A DNA stretch of 64,000 nt from Isoetes taiwanensis (taxonomy: Eukaryota; Streptophyta; Lycopodiopsida; Isoetales; Isoetaceae), in contig JAJEKV010000020.1 of NCBI GenBank assembly GCA_021234155.1, positions 2,839,275 to 2,903,274 on the forward strand, in the 5' to 3' direction. A model generated the notes under the pieces. The model was not told the origin of the DNA. It was given only the letters and a program-made list of their open reading frames with translations, and did no database searches. Numbering within the stretch: position 1 is the stretch's first letter; each line of letters starts with the position of its first letter. This document shows, one piece after another, positions 44,691-56,341 of this stretch. The position numbers and the translations under genes are program-made.

Positions 44691-47600
44691 TGCACCTTTC
44701 TGGGCATAACTTTCAAATCATAAGAAATCTATGGATAATCAAGCCCAATCTGGAAACTAGACTTCAAGCGCTTTCCAACAAGGTAAGGATCGCTGATTTC
44801 TAAGTTGTGGTCGTGGAGATATTACGTCTCAAAATTGTCCGTCTATTTATAGGTAACAACACTTTTTTTTTGCCTTTTTGCTTTTAAATAAAGGTCAAGG
44901 TTTGATAATATCAAGGCTTAGACATAGTGGATGGCTTTTTTACTTGATCATATCAATAAATATTGTTCCATGCAAGGCCACTCCCCCAAGCACCATATCA
45001 TCTTCAATTTCCATCTTCCCAGAGCCAGGTGAGTCTGTAGCAATGCATAGTAATACTCTGACTCTTCCTGAGGGTCCTGCATATGAAGGAAGGGAATCAA
45101 TATTCACTACTGATGATTTCCCTCAGTTGCCTCCATGAGGTCAAGTTTCAAATAGTTCTGTTCCCTCTGTTTTTGCTGCAGGTCAAGTTGCATCTTCCGG
45201 TAATGCATCTACTCCCGTAGTTCCTCCATCTTCGGCATCACTGCTTGCTTTACTTTGAAGAGCGGTTGCCACTGCCAACAGAAACACACGAGAGAGGTTT
45301 GGTGATTGGATTAAGAAAGTTATATCTTCAAGAATATATTTTGCTTGGGTCTCTGCTGCTATTGATATGATGGCTCAGAATATAGGAAAGATATTGGTAA
45401 TTTAATTGGAGAGCTTCCAGCAAAGGAGACTCAATTAGATTTTTAATTACCTTCTGTGGATATCTTCTATCAAACAGACATGGTATAGAGATATTCTAAC
45501 TGTATTTGGCTACAATGTTGTGTAGATTGATTTCCCAAAAGGTGTATCAGTAACTTGATGTCATTTGGTGTGGTGGAACTAAATGATCGTCAGCTTGTTG
45601 ATTTGTTTCTCAAACTTGAACTCTTTGCAAATTTTTGCGCTAAGCGGGATCTTCCTGCCAACATTCCTGCTTGCTCCTTGCCTCTCACTTTTGCTACTCC
45701 CAGACCTGTGCCTCCTCAGTCTACGTCCTCTAAAGATGCAACTAACAAGGACGTTGATACGCCTTCTGCTTCTAATGCGCAGTCTTCGCTTGCTTTTAGT
45801 GCTGACGCTAGAGTTAAATTGCAAATGATTCAAGAGCAGTAGGAACGACAAAGAGCTCCAGATGATTGGACAAAAGTAATTTGAAGAAAGCTGTCCGTAA
45901 TAAGTTTGCTCAATTTGCTTCTCAGGCAGCACATCCTAATGAAGATGAGCATGGAAGGGCACAGCAGCAGGCCATCATTCCCTTATTAGAGGCCTCACCA
46001 CAATTTGCATATAACATGGATAGGGTGGAGCAAAGCGAAGGCTCCCCTCTGCCAAATACTGCAAGACACAATGGAAGGGTGGAACAGAGAGGAGGCTCCC
46101 CCTTGCCACTTACTCGTATACAATGGGCAGACATCTCAAATGCAACGAATCATCCTGAGGCTATTGAGATGGATGTAGAGCATCCCCATTTGCCCATATG
46201 AATATTCTTTCTTGGAATGTTAAGGAAAGGCTTCTTCCCCAAGCAAAAGGAGTGGGTTGTCTCTCTATCTATCTAAGTTTTCCATGAATCTATGTTGTCG
46301 TCAGGAGTACAAATGTCGTAAAGGTGATGTTCAGAAACTGGCTGACATCTTGAAACGTGATTACAATATGCTTGTAGCCTGCTGATTCTGCTAAAGTAGG
46401 TGTCCTTACTGCATGGAAGCCCTCATTGAATGTCACCTTCACTCAAGTGGATAAGTTTGGTCGTTGGATAATTATTAAATGGAAGGAGGAAGGCCAAGAA
46501 TGTGGTTTAATGAATATTTATGCTCACAATTATCGTGTCAAAGGGGAGCTTTGTGGGCTTATCGAGGCTATTGTAATGGTGTAACTGCTGATTATCTTCA
46601 TTTGCAGAAGACTAATTAATTAGATAGTGCAGTATCAAACCATAATTTACAATGGCTCTCCGCTGGAAAACCTCTCTGTCGAAGAGCTACAAAAACTTAC
46701 TTCAAGCTCAATACTAGACACTTGAAGGATAGTGATTTCATTGCAGGTTACAGGAATGCCTGGTCTCATGAATTTTCTTGTATTGGTGGTATGGCTGATG
46801 TTGTTAGACTAGAGGCCAACTGTTTGGGTTGTATCAGGAGTTACAGAGATGTCCCTCTTTTGCGTCTTCTTCTGGTATTAGGAAGAAAGCAATTTTGGCA
46901 GAGATTAAAGCCATTGAGTCAGCTCATGTGCATCAAGCCAGGATAAAGGCTGGACTGGAATGGTTTAGGTCTGGTGATAGATGCTCTCACTTGGTATACG
47001 ATGACCTCTATTAATTCCCTCATTTTGCCTGATGGTTCGGAGATTTCTGATCCGGTCCAGTTGAAGCAGTACCTCCACAACTATTTTTCCTCCTTCTTTT
47101 CTAGACACCAGTTGCCCTTTTGGGAGGATATGCGGTTCACAGTCTTATCAAAGTTACACCCCATAGTGTCAGAAGAGCAACCCATGCACACCTAGAATCA
47201 GACATCACCATCGATGGCTTACATTCAACTGCTTCTCTTTAAAAGAAAGACAAGTGCCCTAGTCTAGATGGTCTACAAGTGGATTTTTTTCAGGAATATT
47301 AGGATTGGTTAGATTGCGATCTTTACAATGATTTTTATGAGTTTTGTAGGTTCAGAAGTTTGAATCAGATTCTAAATATTGGTTGTATTTCTCTTATTCC
47401 TAAGTGTGAGGAGCCGAGAACAATATCTGACTCGTGCCTTATCACATTATTATCTTCTGTATATAAAATATGCTAAGGCCCTTGCAGACAAAGTATGTGA
47501 TATCTTGGCTTCTTCAATCTCTCCTACTCATTCTGGCTTCCTACCAGGAGGTGCATTTTAGACAATGTTGCATTTGCTTATGAGCGTATGTATTGGGCCA

Positions 47601-49323
47601 GATTAAAAGGTCAGCACATAGTTTATCTTAAATTAGACTTCTCCAAGGCATATGATAGCGTGGATTGGAAATGTTTGAAAAAGAGCCTCTTGACCTTGCA
47701 TTTTGCTCAACAGTTCACCAATGATGTTATGAAGCTCCATATCTCTACACGGTCTACTGTGCCTTTTCAGGGGGAACCCTCCACTGTATTTTTTGTTGGG
47801 CGAGGAGTTCGCCAAGGATGCCCATTAGCTCCACTTTTGTTTACAATAGTGGCCAAGGTCCTTTCACAATTATTTGCTAAGACAATGCAGGATGGGATAG
47901 TGCAGGGTTTGACTATGGAGGATGGTTTCCAAAAAATATGTAACTAGTATGTTGATGACACATTTCTCTTTCTTGTTGCTAAAGCAGACACTCTTTAGAA
48001 TGCAAAGCTTCGTCTTGATACTTTTTTTTACCATTTGGAGTTCTAGTTGGTTGGCCGAAGTGCTCTGCCTTATGGACACTTGATGGTGTTGTGCCTCCGT
48101 ATGTCACTGATTTTCCTTAGAAGGTGCTTCCTCATGGGAAGGTCACTAAACTTGGGTATTCATGTGGGCATTTATATTTCCACTTTAGATGCTTGGGATA
48201 TTATCATAAAAGGGTTGCGAAAGCATTTATTTTGATGGAATATTGTTAAGCTCTCTCTGCCATCGCAGATAACTGTTGCTAAGCATGTTTTAAGTAATTC
48301 CCATGTTTATATAGCCTCTGCCCTTCTGGCTTCTCAGGCAAAATTTCAAGTGATAATCTTCCACTTTATGCTTCAGTCCATCCATTAACTCAGCGATGTT
48401 GGAGGTTAGCAGGAATCTTGACAGTTGCGGCATGGTATGAGTCTGGCCAGTTAGTGACCTGAGAGGTGTTTCAAGCCAAATTCTTGTTGTCTCAATGCGA
48501 TAGACCTATTTGGAAAAAGGTTGCTGGTAATCTGCCATTTGTTGCTTTAGAGCCTAATGAAGCGTGCATGTGGATTTCCCACCAAAATGTTCACGAACAT
48601 AGGCTCGTGAACTCTATGTATAAGCTGATGTCCTTCCATCATCCACTAAGTGGTCCCTTCAGCTCCTGCCTCCTAGTTGGAGGCATATGTGGACATGGAC
48701 TTGGGATAAACTACTTCATCCTCAGGTGGCTGTGCTTTGGTGGCAGATTCTTCATAGATGCCCTTGTGTCAATGTTCTTGTCCACAGATTCGACCCTTGA
48801 GTGTCAGCTCTTTGCCTGCTATGCAAGCAAAGGGATGAGACTATTGAGCACTATTTCTTTTTGTGTGATCACCTCCAGCCGGTTTGGCCTTGGCTGCTTT
48901 CTCTTTTTCATGTCACATTGACAAGTCCGCAAGTGCTCTTGACTATTTATCCGGTTACTTGGAATAAGCTATGAAGCTAAGCCTTTCACGTAGCATCAAG
49001 ATGGTTGTTGTGGGCCATCTAGAAGAAAAGAAGATTGTGTGTTTTTAAGGGCTTGGATATTCCTGTTGTTGCTGTCCTCCGGGAAGCTCGAGATAGAATT
49101 GTTAAGGCCTACCATTGTTCTTCACTTGCTCCTGCCAAGCGACATTTGATCCTTGAGATCTATTTGGGGGTGTTGTCTTATGCATAGGTTGGTGGTCCTA
49201 CTCAGTGGATCATGATTATCCTCTGACATTTTAATCCCGCCTGTGCAGTTGTATCTGTCTTTTGTCTTGGACTTTTAATAAAGTTTCATGTCCTTCAAAA
49301 ATAAATAAATAAATAAATAAATA
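44691..49323 (+). mobile_element. Nearly full-length but dead LINE
   Basis: The parts are in order: a 5'-UTR-like region (44700-44870); an ORF1-like region with TTDDFPQLPP and Pro/Ser-rich linkers (44880-46200); ORF2 starting MNILSWNVKERL at 46199 (endonuclease start); endonuclease body (FGRWIIIKWKEEG then LMNIYAHNYR, about 46455-46530); RT with KDKCPSLDGLQVDFFQEY (about 47250), LDFSKAYDSVDW (about 47634), GVRQGCPLAPLLF (about 47806) and the YVDD catalytic motif (about 47948); a zinc-binding C-terminal region (about 48780-49000); 3' UTR; and a tail of AAAT repeats (49299-49323). Many stops and several frame changes interrupt both ORFs, including a stop just before YVDD. No target duplication was identified. 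Confidence 0.85.
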
Positions 49324-52126
49324 GCTACAAGAATATCATTCTATTCATATGTACTTATGGCACAAAACCAAAATAGTAAGATAAAGTTTAATACAAAATG
49401 AATATAATTGATATCGTCATCTTTGATAGCTACAAGAACGGGAGGAGGACAATTTGTATTAAAAGTACATGCTCAACAAAAAAAGGAAAGAAAGAAAGCT
49501 TATAGAAGATAAACTAACACCATGAGCAAAAGAAGAGAGCAAAAGGAATATTACCAAAGCGTAGACCAGTCGATGAGTCTCACACAAGAGCTAATGTTTT
49601 ACAGTAAGTATCATATTATATCGAACTAAATATACGTCAATGACATGGTCAAAAAAAAAAAAAAAACAAATGTATATCTAACTCGAGATATGTCCCTCCC
49701 TCCCCCCACCCCCCTTTTTTCCCAAATATGTGGCAAAGAAATGGGGCGAAAAAAAAAAAAAAAAAAAAAAAAAAAACGTATATGAATTTCTTATATGTGC
49801 ATGGCATATATCGAGTTAGATAAATGCATATATTATATGGCTATCATTTTGCACATCATATATCATACAAGACGATTTTGCGGCGGCGTTGCCGCCGCTA
49901 TACTTCGAAGGGTTAGCATAATACTGGGCCTCATTTCTCAGATGCTCGATTCTAGTCTGGCGCTTGCTTTAATCGGATTGTTAGTTAAAAATCGTTCCAA
50001 TTAACCCCGTCCCTGAGAAGTTTAGTTGTCACGAGCAACTCTCCCGTTTTAGCAATTCATCAATTTACGAGGAAAAGCTCGACTGAATCCTAGAAAATGG
50101 ATTCGGAAGCCGCTGAATAGTACTGGAGCTATAGTAAGAAGCTATTTGCAAATTCTAATGATCTTGCCTCTATTAGAAGTCGATTTGCAACCCTCAATTG
50201 GCTCCTTCATGGATGGTATTTTGGAAAAAGTTTGGCAAAACAAAGCGTTTGAAGTAATCTCTAAGGGGTATGCATTGAAAATATTCTTTAAAAGATTAAT
50301 TTGGTTATTAATGGTTTAAATACCATGTAGTAGTGTAAAGGTGAGCACCGATGAGCCGGTACCATGTGGCTTGCGAACACAAGGAGGCGATGGTAGAATC
50401 CGGGTGAAGTCGGATGGCTGGATGCCAAGAAGGAAGATTGAAATTGAAGACGCATTTGTTGATGCCGTAATGACCGCATTCGAATGGCCTCTTTTGATTC
50501 AAACCACGACCCACTTAGTAAGAGCACATGAAGCAAATTATGCGGACCCATTACTATGCGGACCCATTCGTTTCCGAGATTCCATAATTTAGCAACAGCT
50601 TTTACGAACCCCTTGCTTCAAAATCACAATAAGAAATTAATAATATTCTCAAAGGAGAATGGAATAAGCATGAAGAAGCTTCAGTTTCGTCATCTATTGA
50701 TCTGTGCAGTTGTTCAGCTTAAGCTTTTTGAGATGCTTGTGATATTTTGCCACGAGTAGCATGGCTTCATCGCCTATACCTGGAATTCCTTTGTTTATTT
50801 GAGAACCAGGTTGGTTACATTCTGTTGCACTGCACTGCAGTGAACAGATTCTTAAAGATGAATGGTTCGCTTCAGGCATGTTAGAACCGCTACACTTTTT
50901 TTTCATTGGACTATGTATTCTATAAGTCCTCTGCAACCAGCTACCTGTAAGTTACCAGGCCACCAATCATTCTTTCCAAGGTTATCCACCATGTCACATA
51001 GATCTAGAAATTTTTGTCTTCAAATGGATAGCAGATTATATAACTACTTGTTTTTCTATTAAGCTTTGTCTCAAGAAACTAGCCGCTAAACTGCCTGAAC
51101 GGTTCCTAATCGATACTATTTTTTTTGCAATGTTTCCATATGGGGCTTCTTCCTTTTGGTCGAATGATCAAGCCGAGCAAGCCCTCATTAAAATCCACTC
51201 CTAATTTGGCCGAATATGGCCTGACTTTAAAGATGAATGTCTCTTTTTTTTTTCAAGAACAGAAACCCATTGTGACAAAAGATTGGGATATCCCTTCAAA
51301 TTGCAAGCAAATTTGTTCCTACTGCAGTGCCCAAAGGGGTCAATTATCAAATCCGAGCTGGATTAGCATAAAAGCCCCAAGGAATTTGCAAAAACTCGGG
51401 CCAATTTGCTCTAATATCGGTGGACTTGAGACGGGCATAGAAGGCAAGAGGAAGCATTCATAGCATCCCTTGGGCGGCAAAAAATGAGCAAAAAATGAGG
51501 GCTTAAAGCCTAAAACATCTGCCCCTGTTGATGAAGAGCAGAGCAACTTGGTATCATCGTTCAGGAGTCGACTAAGGACAGAGGATGAAGCCTGCACAGC
51601 TCTTAGAGACCAAGACAAATGCTATTTTGCCATAAAATATATGTTGAGGCATGTCCCAAAACTGGATTTTCTGCCATTACTACTTATGGCTGCACTATTA
51701 TTGAGGCTTGCTAAATTTTGGGCTGGCCCTGCTCTTCACTCTTAATCATTCTAAGACATTCCCGCTATGCAGCTTGGTTCTCTAAATTAAACCTTTTCAT
51801 AACAGAGGGGTCTCCAGCAAAGGAATTCGTGTGCCAGTTTCTAAAGGCAGAGAGATTGCGGATTACACTGGGGCATACACATCTTGCCGGAATGGCCCTG
51901 TTTTCTTTTCTCAGGGACCCTGTTTTCTTTTGTCAGGAAGTATGAACGTAGCAGGGAGTAATACCGAGGCACCGGATCGAGCAGCCTAGGGCCTCATGGC
52001 AAATAACAAATGCCAGTGATTTCATAGCCAGAACTCTTTGCAAGCCAAGCTCCACCGGACCCTAAAGCCCCGTTTCTGCTTAGCCTAAAGAAATCCTGAC
52101 CCTCCATTCCAATCTAACTTGCTGAC
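49324..52126. other. Intergenic DNA, no gene recognised
   Basis: It contains homopolymer runs (A at about 49653-49667 and about 30 As from 49750), a pyrimidine-rich stretch near 49695-49720, and the hairpin at 49880. Frames at 50341-50592, 51125-51463 and 51718-51945 match no family that I recognise and their lengths are unremarkable. Confidence 0.4.
49880..49898 (+). repeat. GC-rich hairpin, 8-bp perfect stem, Helitron-like
   Basis: GCGGCGGC, loop GTT, GCCGCCGC, followed by TATACTTC. The stem, the GTT loop and the position in AT-rich DNA resemble Helitron 3' ends, which finish in CTAGT; here the CT is followed by TC, so the end would be mutated. Confidence 0.4.
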
Positions 52127-52212
52127 GTGGAATTAATTCCCTCATACACGTCACATTTTTTCTTGCCAAGTGGAGTTAATTCCCCCATACACGTCACATT
52201 TTTTCTTGCCAA
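52127..52212. repeat. 43-bp tandem duplication carrying an ACGT motif
   Basis: The units 52127-52169 and 52170-52212 are identical except for two bases. Each contains CATACACGTCACATTTTTTC. Confidence 0.9.
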
Positions 52213-52811
52213 AAACACCCTACATAATTATATATGATGAAGAGATACACACATATTATATATTGAGTGCGATATATGCTATTTTTGGTTAAAAATATTA
52301 TATATACAATGTATAATTTTGCATGGCATATATGATATGACGCTTCCACGGCAAATGGGTTATTGAAATATGGCAAGTAGCATGTGAATGTTAATCCTAA
52401 TGTTCTCCCAATAATGTTTTCTCAAGTGTATATAAAGAAGGGGCATAGGATAACATAACATTTGGGTGTGAAGAACCATTAATATTTATGAAAAGGGTCG
52501 AGGCACTATCATTGGGATGATTATTAGTCGAGAAAAAGGTCGTAGATAGTATCTCATATGATAAGTCATGTATTCTAATTAAAGGCAAGGAGATATTTTG
52601 ATATAAAAGGCAACTGCCTGCTAAAAATGGCTAAAGTCGTGGAGAGATCTATAAATAGAACCTAAACTTCAGTTAGAGATATCTCCGCAACGAGAGCTCT
52701 GATTGAGACAGCTTTTACCTCACTGCAACCGGCTCGAAGTCTAGTTTCCGAATTTATTTATTTATTTGTCTAGTGCTCACTTAGGACCTTGAAAGGCCAT
52801 GGAGCAAATAT
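52213..52811. other. AT-rich, no gene recognised
   Basis: TATATTGAGTGCGATATATG near 52257 recurs at about 53785, marking a dispersed AT-rich repeat. Nothing else is identified. Confidence 0.35.
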
Positions 52812-53700
52812 TCACAACTTTAACAGAAATGTACGGTGTGTATCCACCCTGTTCATATACTCTCCTACAAAAAATGGTTCCAGATTTAACAATGTATAAA
52901 AACTGTCTACGTATACCTCGAACTCTTCCCTTATATGCTCATATGCTGTGCAGTGCAAAAAGGTGTGGGCTTCATCCTCCACTTCATCGCCACATATCTT
53001 ACATTTCCTGTCTTCTATGGGAATGTTAAACCATCTGCCTACTTCAATCTCTAGCCGATGAGAGCTGGTTCGGTATCTAGCCATTACTCGTTTATATGCC
53101 TTTGGAATATCTGAGCACATGTAAGCTTGGCTTTTGTACTCTCTCATGTCATTTACTGTATTTCTATAATAAGACATTTTGCTACCCGGGGTAGCCCATA
53201 AACTGTCTACTGCAAGTTTGCTTCCGACAACCCCCATCTTTTTGCCCAATTCCAGAAATCTCTTAGCCACCCTTGTTCTGAATTTGCCATAGCTTGATAA
53301 GAGATTCGAGTTGACTCTTGTTCTTGTAGCCTGTTCATAAAGTTTACAGTTTGATAAAGAGCTTCAAGCTCGAGAGGTAGCAACCCAATTGGTCTGGCAC
53401 ATCTCGTAATTCATCCGTATGAGGAAGTAATGGTCGAAAACGTGACAAGGGGTCATAAATTATTGCTACAGCGACATTACAGATTTGCAGTTGCTTTCTG
53501 ATCTGTGTCTACTTGGAGTAGTAACATTAGCCTGGAGGGCCAATAAGCCAGATGCCAAAGCTTTGTATTTGCCATAGCATTTGTGTATTGCCATAATCCA
53601 GTGGATCCAATTGGGTGGTTAATGGTGCTGCCATATCAATTGTGCATGAATAAAGTTTCTTTAGTCCAGTGTTCTATTATTTTATCGTGGGTTCGATGAT
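52812..53700 (-). mobile_element. Retroelement polyprotein C-terminus, open for 152 codons
   Basis: On the minus strand the stretch from about 53700 to 53280 is broken but retains WIHWIMAIHKCYGKYKALAS and ELEALYQTVNFMNRLQEQ, resembling the region after RT in some non-LTR elements. The 152-codon frame (53270-52812) has a SSHRLEIEVGRWFNIPIEDR stretch, then CKICGDEVEDEAHTFLHCTA and YEHIREEF: two CxxC cysteines and an HxxxxC pair of a zinc-binding fold. This matches the shorter fragment at 41130-41414. The clade is uncertain and no RT catalytic core is in the window. Confidence 0.65.
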
Positions 53701-54197
53701 TCTCTGTTGTTACAACAATCCAAATATACATGAATCGTATCAATATATCAAGTTAGATATATGCATATATGTTATATTGATATATTATATTGAGTGCGAT
53801 ATATGGTGTATTTTTGTATAAAAAGGCTGTATATATCTTATAAATTATATGTAATTTTTTGACCGGCCATGCCAAAAAATTATAAAAAATATGCGTGCAT
53901 ACATCCATACATCGAGACATGCACATATTGAGTTCGATATATATGCTATATCTAACTCGATATACAATATATCGAACTTCATATACCATTGATTTTAAAT
54001 GTATAGTTAGGATGCAATAGTAAGTAGCACCCTATTATAACCTTATCGCTAAGTGTAACCTTTTGTATTTTTTTTAACCATTGTTAAACCATTGAATTAT
54101 CACGTATAAACATTGGATACACCAAAATGTGCAAATACATGCACATATCAGTGGTTCGTTCAGGCCTGAACCTGATAAGCTCCGGTGAGGGCAGCAC
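53701..54197. other. AT-rich dispersed repeat, no gene
   Basis: TATATCAAGTTAGATATATG (53745) and variants of GAGTTCGATATAT are repeated within the segment and at 49805 and 52257. Palindromic TA-rich words suggest a decayed MITE family with at least three members in this window. Confidence 0.5.
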
Positions 54198-54560
54198 ATG
54201 CAGCCCAAATTTAACAAGCAGGCATTGCTGCTAGCAGAGGCAAAAGAGCTAAAGAGGCAAGCGACATCGCTGCTAAAGAGGCAAGCTGCAGAGATAGCAG
54301 AAGGAGGGCCGGTGCCAACAAATGTGAAAGAACTAACAGACTCGTCAAGCGAGAAGACAAGGTGCTGATAAGGGCATCGCTTTGCTGCGAAGATCGGCCG
54401 GATCTGCTGTCGGATATGATCAGAACTCTAAGGAGCTTGAAGCTTCGGATTGCGCAGCCCAAGATTTGGAAATCAGGGCAGATGCATGAATCGGCCCTCA
54501 TAAAAAAGGAAACAACTGCTTTCCAAAAATTTACCATGTCCAACATCTACCAAGAGAAAA
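54198..54560 (+). pseudogene. bHLH transcription factor pseudogene (bHLH30/AKS-like class)
   Basis: The first frame reads QALLLAEAKELKRQATSLLK followed by RQAAEIAEGGPVPTNVKEL, matching helix 2 and the conserved stretch that follows in this plant bHLH subfamily (the AEVIxHVKELKRQ...GxxVPxxxDEx pattern). A second frame, entered near 54360, reads LIRASLCCEDRPDLLSDMIR and TLRSLKLRIAQ, the subfamily's ACT-like C-terminal motif (KASLCCEDRxDLLPDLIxxL). The basic region and helix 1 are absent, so DNA binding is not possible. AAGAGGCAAGC is duplicated inside the helix. The subfamily is recognised from memory; the broken state is seen directly. Confidence 0.8.
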
Positions 54561-54710
54561 AAAAAAGCCATTAGCCCAATTCCAAACCATTGAAAAAACC
54601 TTTCAAATCATCTATAACAAACCTTTTAGAACCATGGCATGAATTATAAACCATGGCATGTCACTATGGAAAGAACGCGTGTTGCCGTGGTACGACAAGT
54701 TATTTTTAGG

Positions 54711-54730
54711 CACGTGGCATCCACGTCATT
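54711..54730. promoter_or_regulatory. Paired ACGT elements (G-box/ABRE and TGACGTGG)
   Basis: CACGTGGC (a G-box matching the ABRE core) is followed five bases later by CCACGTCA, the complement of TGACGTGG. Both are bZIP-type ACGT sites, placed 80-98 bases upstream of the next gene's ATG, which is a plausible promoter position. Function is inferred. Confidence 0.45.
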
Positions 54731-54808
54731 AATTTGGAGAACACGGTCTAAACGAAGGGCGCAGTAAGTAGCACTTTGGTTGGAGCACATTTCAAGGTCG
54801 CTGGATCC

Positions 54809-56341
54809 ATGGACCCCAATCCTGGGCGGAATGGAAGATCCGCTCATCCCCACATCGGCAAATTGTTTCTCGATGCTGCTCGAGTTATGGTAGCTTCTGC
54901 TCCCCTTTTCGCACTTACCATAATCTTGTCATTTGCTTCAGAAATTGCTGTGGAGCATTTTATCGTACTCCCAAAGCTAAACCTCTCTTCCGGCAATGCG
55001 TCTTTTTCATCTCCTTTTTCATCTATCTTTAATGAAAGAAGTGCGAAGCTTCCCCAAGGGCAAGGATATGGCAAAGATGGTACTGTAAAGGGAGGAAGGC
55101 AGAAGGGCGGGTCATTTTTGGCCAGGTATGTTTCTTTACTCGAGTCCATTTCTGGGGATTTCAATAATGAGGAATGGAAAAGAAACGCTGGAGTGGAAGG
55201 GCAAAGTGCAGAGCGGCCTGTTGATGATGGCAAGGTAGCATTCAAAGACAATGAGGAACATAAAGATAAAGATCGGGATGTCATTAGTACCGTTGAGGAT
55301 AACCAAGATTCTGACCATCCTGCCGAATCCAGGAAACATCTCACCAAAGATGAGGTTAATCAGAATAACTCTTCCATTGCATCAGATAGAGAAAATTCAC
55401 TGGGCCATGCAAAAAGAATAGGTGAAGATGAACTTAGGAATGAAAAAGCATCTGATGTAGGCCTTCCTAATTTGAAGTTGGTATGGGGAAATGGATCAGA
55501 CCTAGTAGACAATGAGTTGAAGGATAAAAGCAGCCAGGTGGAATTCCCATATGCAAGTGTTTTTAGATTTAACCATGACCATGGTGCGCAGCGTGATATG
55601 GGTCTAGCAGTGCTTTGGTTTTTGTTTGTGCTTGTGGCAATTGCCACATTACTCGTAACGATTGCCATGGGACATGCTGTCATTTTTGGAGCTGTTGTAC
55701 ACAACGTTGTTAGTACTCTTGTTGGCAGGAGGCCAACCTTGCGTCGGGCGTTTAAGGAAGGTTGTAAGTGTGGAATTGCCCGCTTGATTCATCTACTTAT
55801 TATTTCTGGATTAGTAAGAGGACTTCAATATCTGTTCTTCATGAAAATGCTGTTCAGCGGCATCTTGGAAATGGATAAAGTTGAGAATTTCATACTCAGA
55901 TTGTCATTGATGCCATTTGCATTGCTAGAGCCATTTAAGGACAAAGACATTCGTGATTTGGGACTGGCAACAAGCATAGCTGCATTTGTGTGTCTTGATT
56001 ATATCTGTGATGCTGTAACATATGTTATATATATTGTAGCATGTTGTGTTTCCATAACTGAGAGAAACCGTCGTGTAGCAATTTTGTATCGTAGCTGGAA
56101 TCTGGTGCAGAGTATGGAAGCAGAAGCCATAATGATTAAATTGTTGGAAGCTATTCTTTGTGGAAGAACCTGTCGCTGGATGCTAAGGCAGGTTATGGGT
56201 CAATTCCCTTCCATATTTCTAACGAGTGTGGCACAGTCATATTTTACTGCCCTTTGGGTTGTCTTTTATGCTTATGCTCGTCAGAAAAAGGATGGCATGC
56301 CTTTAAACATGATCTTTGAGGACTTTTTAAGGATCAGATGA
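54809..56341 (+). CDS. Plant multi-pass membrane protein, function unknown
   Basis: Intronless frame of 510 residues from the first ATG (MDPNPGRNGRS, in good context CCATGG); the frame is open a little further upstream but without an ATG. A hydrophobic segment at about 20-45 is followed by a long hydrophilic, acidic and Lys-rich stretch (about 60-255), then a membrane half with hydrophobic segments at about 264-286, 288-306, 325-355, 385-415 and 463-490. Charged loops include the RRPTLRRAFKEGCKCG and ITERNRRVAILYRSWN patterns. Composition and the unbroken frame argue for a real gene. I do not recognise a named family, and transport, scaffold or lipid roles are all open. It converges with the receptor kinase gene, 538 bases apart. 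Confidence 0.8.
   Translation: MDPNPGRNGRSAHPHIGKLFLDAARVMVASAPLFALTIILSFASEIAVEHFIVLPKLNLSSGNASFSSPFSSIFNERSAKLPQGQGYGKDGTVKGGRQKGGSFLARYVSLLESISGDFNNEEWKRNAGVEGQSAERPVDDGKVAFKDNEEHKDKDRDVISTVEDNQDSDHPAESRKHLTKDEVNQNNSSIASDRENSLGHAKRIGEDELRNEKASDVGLPNLKLVWGNGSDLVDNELKDKSSQVEFPYASVFRFNHDHGAQRDMGLAVLWFLFVLVAIATLLVTIAMGHAVIFGAVVHNVVSTLVGRRPTLRRAFKEGCKCGIARLIHLLIISGLVRGLQYLFFMKMLFSGILEMDKVENFILRLSLMPFALLEPFKDKDIRDLGLATSIAAFVCLDYICDAVTYVIYIVACCVSITERNRRVAILYRSWNLVQSMEAEAIMIKLLEAILCGRTCRWMLRQVMGQFPSIFLTSVAQSYFTALWVVFYAYARQKKDGMPLNMIFEDFLRIR

Noticed and set aside
45579-46134. Antisense frames over LINE ORF1
   Set aside because: Shadows of the plus-strand ORF1 region.
54776-54808. Upstream extension of the membrane protein frame
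   Set aside because: The frame is open from 54776 but begins with TTG; the first ATG, in good context, is at 54809.
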